NCBI RefSeq assembly: GCF_018130165.1
Contig: NZ_JAFCLZ010000009.1
Location: forward strand, 1 to 64,000
DNA from: Bradyrhizobium sp. JYMT SZCCT0180
GTDB taxonomy: Bacteria; Pseudomonadota; Alphaproteobacteria; Rhizobiales; Xanthobacteraceae
Reading direction: 5' to 3'
DNA: 64,000 nucleotides
Below the pieces are notes generated by a model that was not told where the DNA came from, made no database searches, and saw only the letters and a list, made by a program, of their open reading frames with translations. This document shows, piece by piece, positions 9,684-20,888 of this stretch. How positions within the stretch are numbered: the first letter of the stretch is position 1; each line of letters starts with the position of its first letter. The position numbers and the translations under genes were made by a program.

Positions 9684-9699
9684 GTCGCGCTGATGTCGC

Positions 9700-10029
9700 T
9701 CAGATCGAAAAACTGGTGCCGCAGCCGCAGGAGGCGGTGGCGTTCGGATTGACCACCCGGAACGACGCGCCGATCAGGTCGTCGACGAAATCGACCTCCG
9801 AGCCGGCCAGGAACGGCACCGATGCCGGATCGACCAGCACCACCGCGCCCTCGCGCGCGATCACCAGATCGTCCTCGGCCTGGGCGTGCTCGACATCGAA
9901 CTTGTACTGGAAGCCGGAGCAGCCGCCACCTTCGACGGAGATGCGCAGCATGGCGCCGTCGCCCTCGGTCTTGAGGATTTGCCCGATGCGGCGGGCGGCC
10001 CGCTCGCTGACGGTGATGGCAGTGGTCAT
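9700..10029 (-). CDS. erpA: Iron-sulfur cluster insertion protein ErpA
   Basis: A 109-residue A-type Fe-S carrier (HesB/IscA family) that passes clusters to apo-enzymes in the cytoplasm. The three cluster-ligating cysteines are at Cys37 (GGGCSGFQYKF) and Cys101/Cys103 (CGCGTSF near the C-terminus). Length and spacing are canonical. It is divergent from dgt, with 107 bases between the starts. The ErpA subgroup rather than IscA or SufA is the best reading of the MTTAITVSERAARRI start and the lack of isc or suf genes nearby. Confidence 0.9.
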   Translation of the reverse strand: MTTAITVSERAARRIGQILKTEGDGAMLRISVEGGGCSGFQYKFDVEHAQAEDDLVIAREGAVVLVDPASVPFLAGSEVDFVDDLIGASFRVVNPNATASCGCGTSFSI

Positions 10030-10136
10030 GCGTGGTCTCCGGTCGAAGGCGTCATACCCAATTCATTTGGTATCCCGCGCTCCCCATAGTTAAGTATGTA
10101 ATCTCGCAGAATCAAATGGATAAGGACTAAAAAAAC

Positions 10137-11345
10137 GTGTCGGTCGGAATGGCTGCCCCCCGCGCGCACTATGCCTGCGATCCCGATCGCAGCCGCGGCC
10201 GGCTGTTTACGGAGCCGCCGAGCAAGACCCGCAGCCCGTTCCGGCGCGACTGCGACCGGGTGATCCATTCCACCGCCTTCCGCCGCCTGAAGCACAAAAC
10301 TCAAGTCTTCGTGTTCCATGAAGGCGATCATTACCGCACGAGGCTGACCCATTCGCTGGAGGTGGCCCAGATCGCCCGCGCGCTGGCCCGCCAGCTCGGG
10401 CTCGACGAGGACCTCACCGAGACGCTGGCGCTGGCCCACGATCTCGGCCATCCCCCGTTCGGCCACGCCGGGGAGCGGGCGCTGGACAAATGCCTGGCGG
10501 CCCATGGCGGCTTCGATCACAACGCCCAGACCCTGCGCGTCGTGACCTCGCTGGAACATCGCTACCCCGAGTTCGACGGGCTCAATCTGAGCTGGGAATC
10601 GCTGGAGGGCATCGTCAAGCACAACGGCCCGCTGACGATGCGGAGCGGGGACCCGGCCGGACGTTACAGCGACAGCGGGATTCCGGTCGGGATCGCCGAT
10701 TTCAACCGCAAATATGATCTTGAGCTGTGGACCTACGCCTCGCTGGAGGCCCAGGTTGCAGCCTTCGCCGACGACATCGCCTATGACGCCCACGATATCG
10801 ATGACGGCCTGCGCGCGGGCCTGTTTGGCGTCGACGACCTCAAGGTGATGCCGCTCACGGCCGCCATCATCGCCGACATCGGCAAGCACTATCCTGATCT
10901 CGATGACGTCAGGCGCGGGGCGGAATTGGTGCGCGAGCTGATCTCCTACATGATCTCGGCTGTCGTCGCCGAGGCAGGCAGGCGGCTCGAGGCGGCCAAG
11001 CCGCAATCGGCCCATGATGTGCGCCACCACAATCAGCCGCTGGTCGCGTTTCCTCCCGCAGTGGCTGCGGAGGAGGCCGAGATCAAGGCGTTCCTGAAGC
11101 TGCGGATGTACCGCCACAAGCGGGTGATGCGGGTGATGGGCGAGGCGGAGCAGATCGTGTTCGACCTGTTCGCGCGCTACCAGAAGTCGCCGGGCGACTT
11201 GCCGGCCGAGTGGGTCGAGGGTACCGAGCAGGAGACCGAAGCCGGGCGTGCCCGCCGGATCGGCAATTTCATTGCCGGGATGACCGACCGCTTCGCCCTG
11301 ATCGAGCACCAAAGGCTTTTTGACTCGACCCCGGATTTGCGTTAG
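10137..11345 (+). CDS. dgt: Deoxyguanosinetriphosphate triphosphohydrolase-like protein
   Basis: An HD-superfamily dNTP triphosphohydrolase of 402 residues that would trim cytoplasmic dNTP pools. Metal-binding motif residues are His72 ([13 protein letters not shown]) and His101-Asp102 ([15 protein letters not shown]), with a later [13 protein letters not shown] carrying the final Asp. The GTG at 10137 is preferred over the ATG at 10149 because an AAGGA ribosome binding site lies about nine bases upstream of it. It is followed after 25 bases by argS on the same strand. Confidence 0.92.
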   Translation: MSVGMAAPRAHYACDPDRSRGRLFTEPPSKTRSPFRRDCDRVIHSTAFRRLKHKTQVFVFHEGDHYRTRLTHSLEVAQIARALARQLGLDEDLTETLALAHDLGHPPFGHAGERALDKCLAAHGGFDHNAQTLRVVTSLEHRYPEFDGLNLSWESLEGIVKHNGPLTMRSGDPAGRYSDSGIPVGIADFNRKYDLELWTYASLEAQVAAFADDIAYDAHDIDDGLRAGLFGVDDLKVMPLTAAIIADIGKHYPDLDDVRRGAELVRELISYMISAVVAEAGRRLEAAKPQSAHDVRHHNQPLVAFPPAVAAEEAEIKAFLKLRMYRHKRVMRVMGEAEQIVFDLFARYQKSPGDLPAEWVEGTEQETEAGRARRIGNFIAGMTDRFALIEHQRLFDSTPDLR

Positions 11346-11370
11346 GCGGCGGCCCAGGAACTTAGAAAAA

Positions 11371-13164
11371 ATGGCCGAAAAACCCACTTCTCCGCATCTT
11401 TTTGCCGATGTGCTCGCGCGCGTGCACAGGATTTGTGCCGCGCTTGCGGCCGAAGAAAATTGGCCCGCCGGCATCGATTTCTCCCGCGTCGTGGTCGAGC
11501 CGCCGCGCGACGCGACCCATGGCGACATGGCGACCAATGCCGCGATGGTGCTCGCCAAGGAAGCCAAGGCAAAGCCGCGCGATCTCGCCGACAAGTTCGC
11601 CGAGAAACTGCGCGCGGATGATCTGATCGCCTCCGTCGAAGTCGCCGGGCCGGGTTTCATCAATCTCACCTTGAAGCCAGAGGTGTGGGCCGATGCGCTG
11701 CGCACGGTACTGCGCGAGGGTGTCACGTACGGCCAGAGCGCGATTGGCGGCGGCGAAAAGGTGAATGTCGAATATGTCTCGGCCAATCCGACCGGGCCGA
11801 TGCATGTCGGCCATTGCCGGGGCGCGGTGTTCGGCGATGCCTTGTGCAGCCTGCTGCAGTTCGCTGGCTATGACGTCACGCGCGAATATTACATCAACGA
11901 CGCCGGCGCGCAGGTCGATGTGCTCGGCCGCTCGGCGTATCTGCGCTACCGCGAAGCGCTCGGTGAAGACATCGGTGCGATACCGGAAGGCCTGTATCCC
12001 GGCGATTATCTCGTGCCGGTTGGGCAGGAGCTTGCCGCCGAATACGGCGACAAGCTCAAGGCGATGCCGGAAAACGCCTGGCTGCCGATCGTGCGCCTCA
12101 AGGCCATCGACATGATGATGGAGATGATCAAGGGCGATCTCGCAGCGCTCCACATCAAGCATGATGTGTTTTTCTCGGAGCGCTCGCTGATCGAGACCGG
12201 CAACAACAAGGTCACCGAGACCATCGACTATCTGCGCTCCAAAGGCGATGTCTATGAAGGCCGCCTGGCGCCGCCCAAAGGCAAGGTAGTCGACGACTAC
12301 GAGGACCGTGAGCAAACGCTGTTTCGGGCCACCGCATTCGGAGACGATGTCGATCGTCCGCTGATCAAGTCGGATGGCGGCTATACTTATTTCGCGTCCG
12401 ACATCGCCAACCACAAGAACAAGTTCGATCGCGGCTTCACCAACCTGATCGACGTGTTCGGCGCCGATCATGGCGGCTACATCAAGCGCATGCAGGCCGC
12501 GGTCAAGGCCGTGACCTCGGGCAAGGCGGCCCTCGACGTCAAGATCGTGCAACTGGTCAAGCTGCTGCGCGACGGCGAGCCTGTGAAGATGTCAAAGCGC
12601 TCCGGCGAGTTCGTCACCTTGCGCGAGGTGGTCGACGAGGTCGGCTCGGACGCCGTGCGCTTCATGATGCTGTTCCGCAAGAACGACGCGGTGCTGGATT
12701 TCGACCTTGCCAAGGTGATCGAGCAGTCCAAGGACAACGCGGTGTTCTACGTCCAGTACGGCCATGCCCGCGGCCATTCGATCTTCAAGAACGCCCGGGA
12801 AATGGTTCCCGACCTGCCGGAGAGCGATTCCGCCCGGGCGGCCTATCTCGGGGATGCCGCGGTGGAGCGGCTGACGGACCCTGCGGAACTCAGCCTGCTG
12901 AAGCAGCTGGCGCTCTATCCCCGGATGATCGAGGCGGCGGCGGTGGCGCATGAACCCCACCGAATCGCTTTTTACCTCTATGATCTCGCGAGTGAATTTC
13001 ACGCGCTTTGGACCAGGGGGCGGGATTTGCCCTATTTACGCTTCATTATCACTAATGATGCACACATTACGAGGGCGCGACTGGCAATGGTCCAGGGCGT
13101 CGTCTCGGTTCTGGCATCGGGCTTAGCCGTTCTCGGCGTCCACGCTCCGACCGAGATGCGGTAG
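11371..13164 (+). CDS. argS: Arginyl-tRNA synthetase
   Basis: A class I aminoacyl-tRNA synthetase of 597 residues charging tRNA-Arg. The ATP-binding HIGH motif appears as HVGH at 145-148 (PTGPMHVGH) and KMSKR is at 406-410. The N-terminal additive domain ([15 protein letters not shown]...[10 protein letters not shown]) and the C-terminal DALR anticodon-binding domain are both present. The ATG at 11371 follows an AGGA box; an earlier in-frame start inside dgt would add 17 unrelated residues. Complete and unremarkable. Confidence 0.97.
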   Translation: MAEKPTSPHLFADVLARVHRICAALAAEENWPAGIDFSRVVVEPPRDATHGDMATNAAMVLAKEAKAKPRDLADKFAEKLRADDLIASVEVAGPGFINLTLKPEVWADALRTVLREGVTYGQSAIGGGEKVNVEYVSANPTGPMHVGHCRGAVFGDALCSLLQFAGYDVTREYYINDAGAQVDVLGRSAYLRYREALGEDIGAIPEGLYPGDYLVPVGQELAAEYGDKLKAMPENAWLPIVRLKAIDMMMEMIKGDLAALHIKHDVFFSERSLIETGNNKVTETIDYLRSKGDVYEGRLAPPKGKVVDDYEDREQTLFRATAFGDDVDRPLIKSDGGYTYFASDIANHKNKFDRGFTNLIDVFGADHGGYIKRMQAAVKAVTSGKAALDVKIVQLVKLLRDGEPVKMSKRSGEFVTLREVVDEVGSDAVRFMMLFRKNDAVLDFDLAKVIEQSKDNAVFYVQYGHARGHSIFKNAREMVPDLPESDSARAAYLGDAAVERLTDPAELSLLKQLALYPRMIEAAAVAHEPHRIAFYLYDLASEFHALWTRGRDLPYLRFIITNDAHITRARLAMVQGVVSVLASGLAVLGVHAPTEMR

Positions 13165-13284
13165 GCAAGGGGCATAGGCCCTCGCAATGGGGATTGTGAG
13201 GGTATCTGGCAGGAGCCAATTCGTATTCATGGCTCGTATGGTCATGGCGGGTTGGCGCTGTCCCGAAGGGGATGCATCTTCACG

Positions 13285-14739
13285 ATGGCTAATCGATATC
13301 AGGAACGACCTTTTCCTTCCGACGCCGACGATGATCGCGGCGCGAACCCGGCTGCCCCGGCTAGGGGCGACAGCGATCCGCTGGCGGAACTGGCGCGGCT
13401 GATCGGGCAGTCCGATCCGTTTAGCAGCGGCGCCAAGACCCCGCACCCGCTGCAGTCGCGGGCTAACGTGCGCCCGCAATACGACGCCGTGGACGAGGAA
13501 GAGGTCAACGTGGCCGCGGGCCCGCCGCCATGGATGCAGCGCGCCAGGCACGATGCGCCGCCACCGCCACCACAACAGGAATACGAAGAGCCGGAGCCGG
13601 AATATCAGCCCAGCCCCGTGCATCCCTTGCACCGCTACGCGGCTCAGCAGCCGGCGGCACATGAACAGGACCATCACGCGCCGGCGCAGCAATACGCGGA
13701 CGAGCAGCCGGTGGATCCCTCGCGGTATGACGACGCGCTGTATGGCCAGCTGGAATCCGGCCAGCATGAATTTGCGCGGGATCCGGCGTTTCCGGATGAT
13801 CCCTACGCCTATCAGAGTGATTATGAGGAAGAGCCGGAGCCGCCGCGCAAGCGCAGCAACGGCTTGATCACGGTCGCCGCCGTTCTGGCGCTGGCCGTGG
13901 TCGGGACGGGGGCTGCCTTCGCCTATCGAACCTATGTCGGTTCACCGCGCAGCGGCGAGCCGCCGATCATCAAGGCCGACAACAGCCCGACCAAGGTCAT
14001 GGCGACGCCCGGCGATGGCGCCTCGGGCAAGACACCGGACCGCATGGTGCCCGGTGATGGCGGCGAAAAGATCGTTTCGCGTGAAGAGGCTCCGGTCGAC
14101 GTCAACTCTAGGTCCGGCCCGCGCGTGGTGTTTCCGCCGCTGAACCAGAATGGCAGCCCGCCCTCGGTCGCAAGCGTCTCTCCAGCCGCTCCGTCGCCAG
14201 CGACCGCCGCGAACGGCTCCCTGCCGAACAATGAACCGCGCAAGGTCAAGACCCTTGCCGTCAAGGGCGATGCCGATAATGGTGGCGTTCCTGCAGGGGC
14301 GGCAAAGCCCGCGCCGGCTGCCCGTACGGCCGCACCGGCGCCAGCCCCGACTGCGGCGCCGCGCAACCCGGCATCCGCCAACGCCAGCGCTAATGGCCCG
14401 CTCGCGCTGACGCCGCAAGGCGGCGCAGCGCCCGATCCGGCGCCCACCCGTGTCGCCGGAACCAATCCGGCGCAGGCTGCGCCTTCCGGCGTCGGATACC
14501 TCGTCCAGGTCTCCTCGCAGAAGAACGAGGCCGATGCGCTGGCTTCCTACCGGGCGCTGCAGGGCAAGTATCCATCCGTGCTGGGGACGCGTTCGGCTTC
14601 GATCAGGCGGGCGGATCTTGGCGATAAGGGCGTCGTTTACCGCTCGATGGTCGGACCGTTTGGTTCGCAGGAGGAGGCGGCGCAGCTGTGCGGCAACCTG
14701 AAAACCGCCGGTGGACAGTGCGTCATCCTCAAGAATTAA
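13285..14739 (+). CDS. SPOR-domain membrane protein
   Basis: 484 residues: a long acidic, proline-rich cytoplasmic part (1-~190), one transmembrane helix (~193-212, NGLITVAAVLALAVVGTGAAFAY), a low-complexity Ala/Pro-rich periplasmic linker (~220-405), and a C-terminal SPOR domain (~410-484, VGYLVQVSSQKNEADALASY to GGQCVILK). SPOR domains bind denuded septal peptidoglycan, so a role at the division site is likely, as for FtsN-like proteins; FtsN identity is not claimed. It lies between argS and nagZ, a common alphaproteobacterial order. Confidence 0.88.
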   Translation: MANRYQERPFPSDADDDRGANPAAPARGDSDPLAELARLIGQSDPFSSGAKTPHPLQSRANVRPQYDAVDEEEVNVAAGPPPWMQRARHDAPPPPPQQEYEEPEPEYQPSPVHPLHRYAAQQPAAHEQDHHAPAQQYADEQPVDPSRYDDALYGQLESGQHEFARDPAFPDDPYAYQSDYEEEPEPPRKRSNGLITVAAVLALAVVGTGAAFAYRTYVGSPRSGEPPIIKADNSPTKVMATPGDGASGKTPDRMVPGDGGEKIVSREEAPVDVNSRSGPRVVFPPLNQNGSPPSVASVSPAAPSPATAANGSLPNNEPRKVKTLAVKGDADNGGVPAGAAKPAPAARTAAPAPAPTAAPRNPASANASANGPLALTPQGGAAPDPAPTRVAGTNPAQAAPSGVGYLVQVSSQKNEADALASYRALQGKYPSVLGTRSASIRRADLGDKGVVYRSMVGPFGSQEEAAQLCGNLKTAGGQCVILKN

Positions 14740-14768
14740 CGGCCGTTTCCTTGACCCGGGAGCTGTGA

Positions 14769-14785
14769 GGGGCCTAATCGGCCCC
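14769..14785 (+). promoter_or_regulatory. Hairpin covering the nagZ ribosome binding site
   Basis: GGGGCC (14769-14774) and GGCCCC (14780-14785) form a six-base-pair stem with a five-base loop that ends one base before the ATG at 14787. The only plausible Shine-Dalgarno sequence (GAGGGG) is in the 5' arm, so folding would hide it. Confidence 0.4.
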
Positions 14786-14786
14786 C

Positions 14787-15809
14787 ATGAGCAGCCGTGC
14801 ATTCATCACAGGCATATCCGGACTGGAATTGAGCGCTGACGAGCGCGCGTTTGTCCGTGCCGAGCTGCCATGGGGCTTCATCCTATTCAAACGCAACATT
14901 GAGACCCCGGCGCAAGTTGCTTCGCTGGTTGGCGAATTGCGCGATTTGGTTGGAAACGCCGATGCGCCGGTCCTGATCGATCAGGAAGGCGGGCGGGTGC
15001 AGCGGCTCGGACCGCCGCATTGGCCGGTCTATCCGCCAGGCGCCGTCTTTGGGGCGCTGTACGACATTGACTCCAAATTGGGCTTCAAGGCCGCCCGTTT
15101 GAGCTCACGGCTGATCGCAGCCGACCTGATCGACCTCGGAATCACGGTGGACTGCCTGCCGCTCGCAGATGTGCCGATTGCGGGGGCTGACGCCGTCATT
15201 GGGAACAGGGCCTATGGAACCGAGCCGGGCAAAGTGGCCGCGATCGCCCGTGCCGTCACCGAGGGGCTGGAGCAGGGCGGGGTGTTGCCGGTCCTGAAGC
15301 ACATTCCCGGCCATGGAAGGGCCACAGCGGACAGCCATTTTCGGCTGCCGACGGTTGATTCGACGAGGGAAGAGCTCGATCGGACCGATTTTGCCGCCTT
15401 TCAACCGCTGGCGGACCTGCCGATGGCGATGACCGCACATGTTGTGTTTAGCGCGCTAGACCCCGTCCATCCGGCGACGACTTCTGCGACAATCATCCAG
15501 CAGGTGATTCGCGGCGTAATCGGGTTCCAAGGTTTGTTGATGAGTGATGACGTGTCCATGAATGCATTGGCGGGATCGATCGCCGAGCGGACCCGAGCCA
15601 TCGTCAACGCCGGCTGCGACATGGTTTTGCATTGCAACGGCAAGCTCGACGAAATGCGCGATGTCGCAGCCGAGACGCCGGAACTGACGGGCGAGGCACT
15701 TAATCGCGCCAACCGGGCGCTGGCCTCGCGAAAAGCGCCTCTTCCGCTCGACCGGCAGGCGGCGCGGGCTGAACTGGACGCGTTGATGGATCGGGTAGGG
15801 ACGGTATGA
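14787..15809 (+). CDS. nagZ: Beta-N-acetylhexosaminidase NagZ
   Basis: A GH3 enzyme of 340 residues that removes N-acetylglucosamine from anhydro-muropeptides during cytoplasmic peptidoglycan recycling. The family signature KHIPGHGRATADSH (~171-184) holds the catalytic histidine loop, and the VLIDQEGGRVQRL block and the later LLMSDDVSMNAL with the nucleophile Asp are present. No signal peptide. Its stop overlaps the start of scpA by four bases (ATGA), which suggests translational coupling. NagZ products influence AmpC induction in other bacteria; no ampR/ampC is present here. Confidence 0.93.
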   Translation: MSSRAFITGISGLELSADERAFVRAELPWGFILFKRNIETPAQVASLVGELRDLVGNADAPVLIDQEGGRVQRLGPPHWPVYPPGAVFGALYDIDSKLGFKAARLSSRLIAADLIDLGITVDCLPLADVPIAGADAVIGNRAYGTEPGKVAAIARAVTEGLEQGGVLPVLKHIPGHGRATADSHFRLPTVDSTREELDRTDFAAFQPLADLPMAMTAHVVFSALDPVHPATTSATIIQQVIRGVIGFQGLLMSDDVSMNALAGSIAERTRAIVNAGCDMVLHCNGKLDEMRDVAAETPELTGEALNRANRALASRKAPLPLDRQAARAELDALMDRVGTV

Positions 15810-16636
15810 CCGCGGAGATTCTATCGTTTGAGACCGGACGGCCCGCCGCTGACGGCACCGACAGCGAGCCCTCGCTGGTCGTCGACGTCGAGGGCTATGA
15901 AGGTCCGCTCGACCTGTTGCTGACGCTGGCGCGGCAACAGAAGGTCGATCTGTCCAAAATTTCGATCCTGGCGCTGGCCGACCAGTATCTCGTCTTCATC
16001 GAGGCGGCGCGAAAGATTCGCCTCGAACTCGCGGCCGACTACCTTGTCATGGCGGCCTGGCTGGCGTTCCTGAAATCGCGGCTGCTGCTGCCCGAACCGG
16101 CGACGCCCGACGGCCCGAGCGCCGAGGAGATGGCGACCGCGCTGGCCAACCGGCTGCGCCGGCTGGAAGCCATCCGCGAGGCGGCCAACCGGCTGATGAA
16201 CCGGCCGCAGTTCCAGCGCGATATTTTCCCGCGCGGCAATCCGGAATCGATCGCGGAAATTCGCCACCCCAAATTCACCGCGACCCTGTACGACCTGCTC
16301 ACGGCCTATGCCACGCAGCGTCAACAGAAGGTGTTGGCAACAGTACATCTGGCCAAGCGCACAGTGTGGTCGCTGTCGGAAGCGCGCGCCTCGCTGGAGC
16401 GGCTGGTCGGCATGGCCGAGGACTGGAGCTGCCTCGACGAATTTCTTCTCAGTTATGTTGTCGATCCCTCGCAGAAGGCGACGGTATTTGCCTCCACCTT
16501 TGCCGCAGCGCTCGAGCTGGTGCGGGAAGGTGAGATGGAATTGAACCAGAAAGAGGCGTTCGCGCCGCTGTATTTTCGTAAGCGTCAGCCGCAAGCGTCC
16601 GGGGCGATGTCCGCCTCGGATCTCTCGGTCGAGTAA
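15806..16636 (+). CDS. scpA: Segregation and condensation protein A
   Basis: The kleisin subunit of the SMC-ScpAB condensin, 276 residues. The N-terminal helix block typical of ScpA is visible (YEGPLDLLLTLARQQKVDLSKISI, then YLVMAAWLAFLKSRLLLPEP) and the C-terminal winged helix ends in FAPLYFRKR. The ATGA overlap with nagZ and immediate adjacency to scpB make one transcription unit. The SMC subunit is encoded elsewhere. Confidence 0.93.
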   Translation: MTAEILSFETGRPAADGTDSEPSLVVDVEGYEGPLDLLLTLARQQKVDLSKISILALADQYLVFIEAARKIRLELAADYLVMAAWLAFLKSRLLLPEPATPDGPSAEEMATALANRLRRLEAIREAANRLMNRPQFQRDIFPRGNPESIAEIRHPKFTATLYDLLTAYATQRQQKVLATVHLAKRTVWSLSEARASLERLVGMAEDWSCLDEFLLSYVVDPSQKATVFASTFAAALELVREGEMELNQKEAFAPLYFRKRQPQASGAMSASDLSVE

Positions 16637-16657
16637 GTGGAAGAAGGAGACCTAGCC

Positions 16658-17389
16658 ATGGCGAGCCTCGCGGAAAAGCGCATGGAAGAAGCCGAGGAAC
16701 ATTCCGTCGATCCCACGAACGAGCCCGAAGCGAGGCCCGAAGAATTGCGGCTGCTGGAAGCGCTGTTGTTCGCCTCCGCCGAGCCGGTCGATCAGGCCGC
16801 GCTGGCCAAGCGGATGCCCGACGGCGTCGACGTCAAGGTCGCTTTGGCGCAATTGCAGGCGGAATACGCCACGCGCGGCGTCAATCTGGTGCGGGTCGCG
16901 AACAAGTGGACGTTCCGCACCGCCGGCGATTTGTCGTGGCTGATGACGCGGGAGAGCACGGAAACGCGGCGCCTGTCGCGTGCGGCCATCGAGGTGCTCG
17001 CGATCATCGCCTACCACCAGCCGGTGACGCGCGCCGAGATCGAGGAAATCCGCGGCGTGATCACTTCCAAGGGCACGCTGGATGTGTTGCTGGAGACCGG
17101 CTGGATCCGTCCCCGCGGCCGCCGCAAGACGCCGGGCCGTCCGCTGACCTTCGGCACCACAGATGGGTTCCTGTCGCAGTTCAGCCTCGAAGCGCTCGGC
17201 GATCTGCCGGGCCTGGAAGAGCTGAAGGGCACCGGCCTGCTGGATTCGCGGCTGCCTTCCGGCTTCAGCGTTCCGACGCCTTCGGACGACGTGGCGCTGC
17301 GCGAGGACGAGGATCCGCTGGATGCCGGCGACACCCTGGAACTCCTGCTGGCGCCCGCGGCCGAGCCCGAGACCCCCAGCGAAAGCTGA
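16658..17389 (+). CDS. scpB: Segregation and condensation protein B
   Basis: A 243-residue winged-helix protein that dimerises and binds ScpA in the SMC condensin. Family blocks: LRLLEALLFASAEPVD, TRRLSRAAIEVLAIIAYHQPVTRAEIEEIRG and GRPLTFGTTDGFLSQF. The ATG at 16658 has an AAGGAG box nine bases upstream; a GTG seven codons earlier abuts the scpA stop but has no such site. The C-terminus is an acidic, low-complexity tail. Confidence 0.93.
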   Translation: MASLAEKRMEEAEEHSVDPTNEPEARPEELRLLEALLFASAEPVDQAALAKRMPDGVDVKVALAQLQAEYATRGVNLVRVANKWTFRTAGDLSWLMTRESTETRRLSRAAIEVLAIIAYHQPVTRAEIEEIRGVITSKGTLDVLLETGWIRPRGRRKTPGRPLTFGTTDGFLSQFSLEALGDLPGLEELKGTGLLDSRLPSGFSVPTPSDDVALREDEDPLDAGDTLELLLAPAAEPETPSES

Positions 17390-17619
17390 GGCGTGGACAA
17401 AAATATCGAAAACAACCCCATGCAAAGTAAAACGGGCCCGGTTCGGGGCCTGTTCCGCTAGGGGCCGGTTGGTCCTCGAAAACGGATTAACGGTAGCAAT
17501 AATACGTAGCTGCGACAGCGATTTGCCGCGGCTTGGGTCCTTGTTTTTGACACCTCCCGGGCCTACCTTCCGGCAAAGCTTGGGCCGGATGCCGGCCGTC
17601 TCTTTTGGAGGGTTGCAGG

Positions 17620-17874
17620 ATGGGTTCGCTTAGCATTTGGCACTGGATCGTCGTGATCGCAGTGGTCCTGCTGTTGTTCGGCCGCGGCAAGATTTCGGAC
17701 CTGATGGGCGACGTCGCGCAGGGCATCAAGTCCTTCAAGAAAGGCTTGCAGGACGATGACAAGCCTGCGGAAAAGCCCGCGGTCGAGCCGACCAAGACCA
17801 TCGATCACAATGCGGCGCCGACGGCGGCTCGCACCGATGTCGGCAGCAAGGCTGTCTGACGGTTTGCTTGAACG
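17620..17874 (+). CDS. tatA: Sec-independent protein translocase TatA
   Basis: A small pore-forming subunit of the twin-arginine translocase, with the coding part ending at 17859 (79 residues). One N-terminal membrane helix ([17 protein letters not shown]), then the hinge and amphipathic helix ([22 protein letters not shown]) with the conserved FG dipeptide. A GGAGG box precedes the ATG by about nine bases. The 230 bases upstream carry no gene and probably hold the promoter. tatB follows after 153 bases. Confidence 0.92.
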
Positions 17875-17952
17875 CGCCGGTTCGGCGCGGACCGGTGCCC
17901 ATTGAAGCCATGCCCATAGAAGTCATGGACGCTGGTTGAGAAAAGACGCGCG

Positions 17953-17990
17953 CCGCCCCAAATCTTGCTATTGAGATTTGGTTGGGGCGG
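17953..17990 (+). promoter_or_regulatory. Strong hairpin between tatA and tatB
   Basis: CCGCCCC (17953-17959) pairs with GGGGCGG (17984-17990) and the adjoining AAATCT pairs with AGATTT, leaving a small bulge and an eight-base loop. It ends 22 bases before the tatB ATG and has no U-tract. It could act as an mRNA stabiliser or partial terminator. Confidence 0.55.
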
Positions 17991-18012
17991 GGTCGCGTAA
18001 GCGGAAAGTTTC

Positions 18013-18534
18013 ATGTTCGACATCGGGTGGAGTGAACTGGTCGTCATCGCGGTTGTCGCGCTGATCGCCATCGGCCCGAAAGAGCTGCCGGGCGTGCTGC
18101 GCATGGTCGGGCAATGGATGGGCAAGGCCCGCAAGATGGCCTCCGAATTCCAGGGCCAGTTCCAGGAAGCGATGCGCGAGGCCGAAATGGCCGACCTCAA
18201 GAAGAGTTTTGACGAGGTCAAGGACGTCGCGACAGGCATGTCTCCCACCAATCTGATGACCTCGCTGCAAAAGGACGTCGGTGACGCCTTGCAGATCGGG
18301 GACATCGACAAGCCCGTGAATTCGCAGGTGGAAACCTCGATCGGTGAAACCGTGACGCCGGAAATCGTCGCGCCGACCACGCCGGCCGCCCCGACGGCCG
18401 AGACCTTCGTCGAGGCCGAAACCCATCAGGCGGCCTCCGAGCCGCTGATCATCACGCGTGAAGTTCAGGCCGCGCAGCAGCAGGACATCGCGCCCGCGGC
18501 ACCGGACATTCTCAAGGACGCCAAAGCGTCATGA
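18013..18534 (+). CDS. tatB: Sec-independent protein translocase TatB
   Basis: The receptor-complex partner of TatC, 173 residues. It starts with [21 protein letters not shown], a TatB-type helix with the Gly-Pro hinge ([10 protein letters not shown]), followed by an amphipathic helix ([18 protein letters not shown]) and a long flexible acidic C-terminus. The stop overlaps the tatC start (ATGA). The strong hairpin upstream separates it from tatA. Confidence 0.93.
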   Translation: MFDIGWSELVVIAVVALIAIGPKELPGVLRMVGQWMGKARKMASEFQGQFQEAMREAEMADLKKSFDEVKDVATGMSPTNLMTSLQKDVGDALQIGDIDKPVNSQVETSIGETVTPEIVAPTTPAAPTAETFVEAETHQAASEPLIITREVQAAQQQDIAPAAPDILKDAKAS

Positions 18535-19358
18535 GCGACGAAGACATCGAGGCCAGCAAAGCGCCGCTGATGGACCATTTGATCGAGCTGCGCTCGCGGC
18601 TGATCAAGGCGCTGCTCGCGTTCGGTATAGCCTTCATCTTCTGCTTCTTCTTCGCCAAGCAGATCTACAATGTGCTGGTGTGGCCGTTCGTCTGGGTCGC
18701 CGGCCCCGAGAATTCGAAGTTCATCTACACGGCGCTGCTGGAATATTTCCTCACCCAGTTGAAGCTTGCGCTGTTCGGCGCCGGCTTCATTTCGTTCCCG
18801 ATCATCGCGACGCAGATCTACAAATTCGTGGCGCCCGGGCTCTACAAGCACGAGCGCGGCGCGTTCCTGCCGTATCTGGTGGCGACCCCGTTCTTCTTCG
18901 TGCTCGGCTCGCTCCTGGTCTATTTCATCGTGCTGCCGATGCTGGTGCGCTTCTCGCTCGGCATGCAGCAGTCCGGCGGCGACGAGACCGCGCAGATCCA
19001 GCTGTTGCCCAAAGTGGGCGAATATCTGTCGCTGATGATGGGGTTGATCTTCGCCTTCGGCATCGCGTTCCAGCTGCCGGTGATCCTGACGCTGCTGGGC
19101 CGGATCGGCATCCTCACCGCAAAGCAGCTTCGCGAAAAGCGGCGCTATTTCATCGTGGTCGCCTTTGTCATTGCGGCCGTCCTGACGCCGCCCGACGTGT
19201 TGAGCCAGGCCTCGCTCGCGCTGCCCTTGCTGGTTCTCTACGAGGGCTCGATCCTCGCGGTCGCCCTGGTGGAGAAGCGGGCCGCCGCCGCAGCCAAGGC
19301 CGCGACCGGCACGCCACCCTCCGCGACCCCGCCGCCCGCGGCCAATCCGGCCGAGTAG
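18531..19358 (+). CDS. tatC: Sec-independent protein translocase TatC
   Basis: A six-helix inner-membrane protein of 275 residues that binds the twin-arginine signal. Conserved landmarks: the N-terminal [15 protein letters not shown] with the essential Glu, the [14 protein letters not shown] loop ([17 protein letters not shown]), and [10 protein letters not shown] near TM5. It ends in an Ala/Pro-rich tail just before a family 1 repeat. In this window the FAH-fold protein at 38049 is a likely Tat substrate. Confidence 0.95.
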   Translation: MSDEDIEASKAPLMDHLIELRSRLIKALLAFGIAFIFCFFFAKQIYNVLVWPFVWVAGPENSKFIYTALLEYFLTQLKLALFGAGFISFPIIATQIYKFVAPGLYKHERGAFLPYLVATPFFFVLGSLLVYFIVLPMLVRFSLGMQQSGGDETAQIQLLPKVGEYLSLMMGLIFAFGIAFQLPVILTLLGRIGILTAKQLREKRRYFIVVAFVIAAVLTPPDVLSQASLALPLLVLYEGSILAVALVEKRAAAAAKAATGTPPSATPPPAANPAE

Positions 19359-19360
19359 GG

Positions 19361-19466
19361 GGTCGTCGTACCCCGCGAAAGCGGGGTACCCAGTCCGCCG
19401 CGGTCTCTCGAATCCATCGCCGCTGCTCTGGAATACTGGATCACCCGCTTTCGCGGGTGATGACGG
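19361..19466. repeat. ~100-bp palindromic repeat (family 1)
   Basis: The stem 'CCCCGCGAAAGCGGGG' and the closing 'ACCCGCTTTCGCGGGT' flank the family 1 core with 'CTGGAATACTGGATCA'. It begins two bases after the tatC stop. Confidence 0.78.
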
Positions 19467-19535
19467 GTGTGGTACGGGAAGCGCACCGTTAAATGTCAAC
19501 GTATTGCGTTGGCATTTGACGAATTTCAGGAATGA

Positions 19536-20876
<1,341 letters not shown>

Positions 20877-20888
20877 CAAAGTCGAAAA

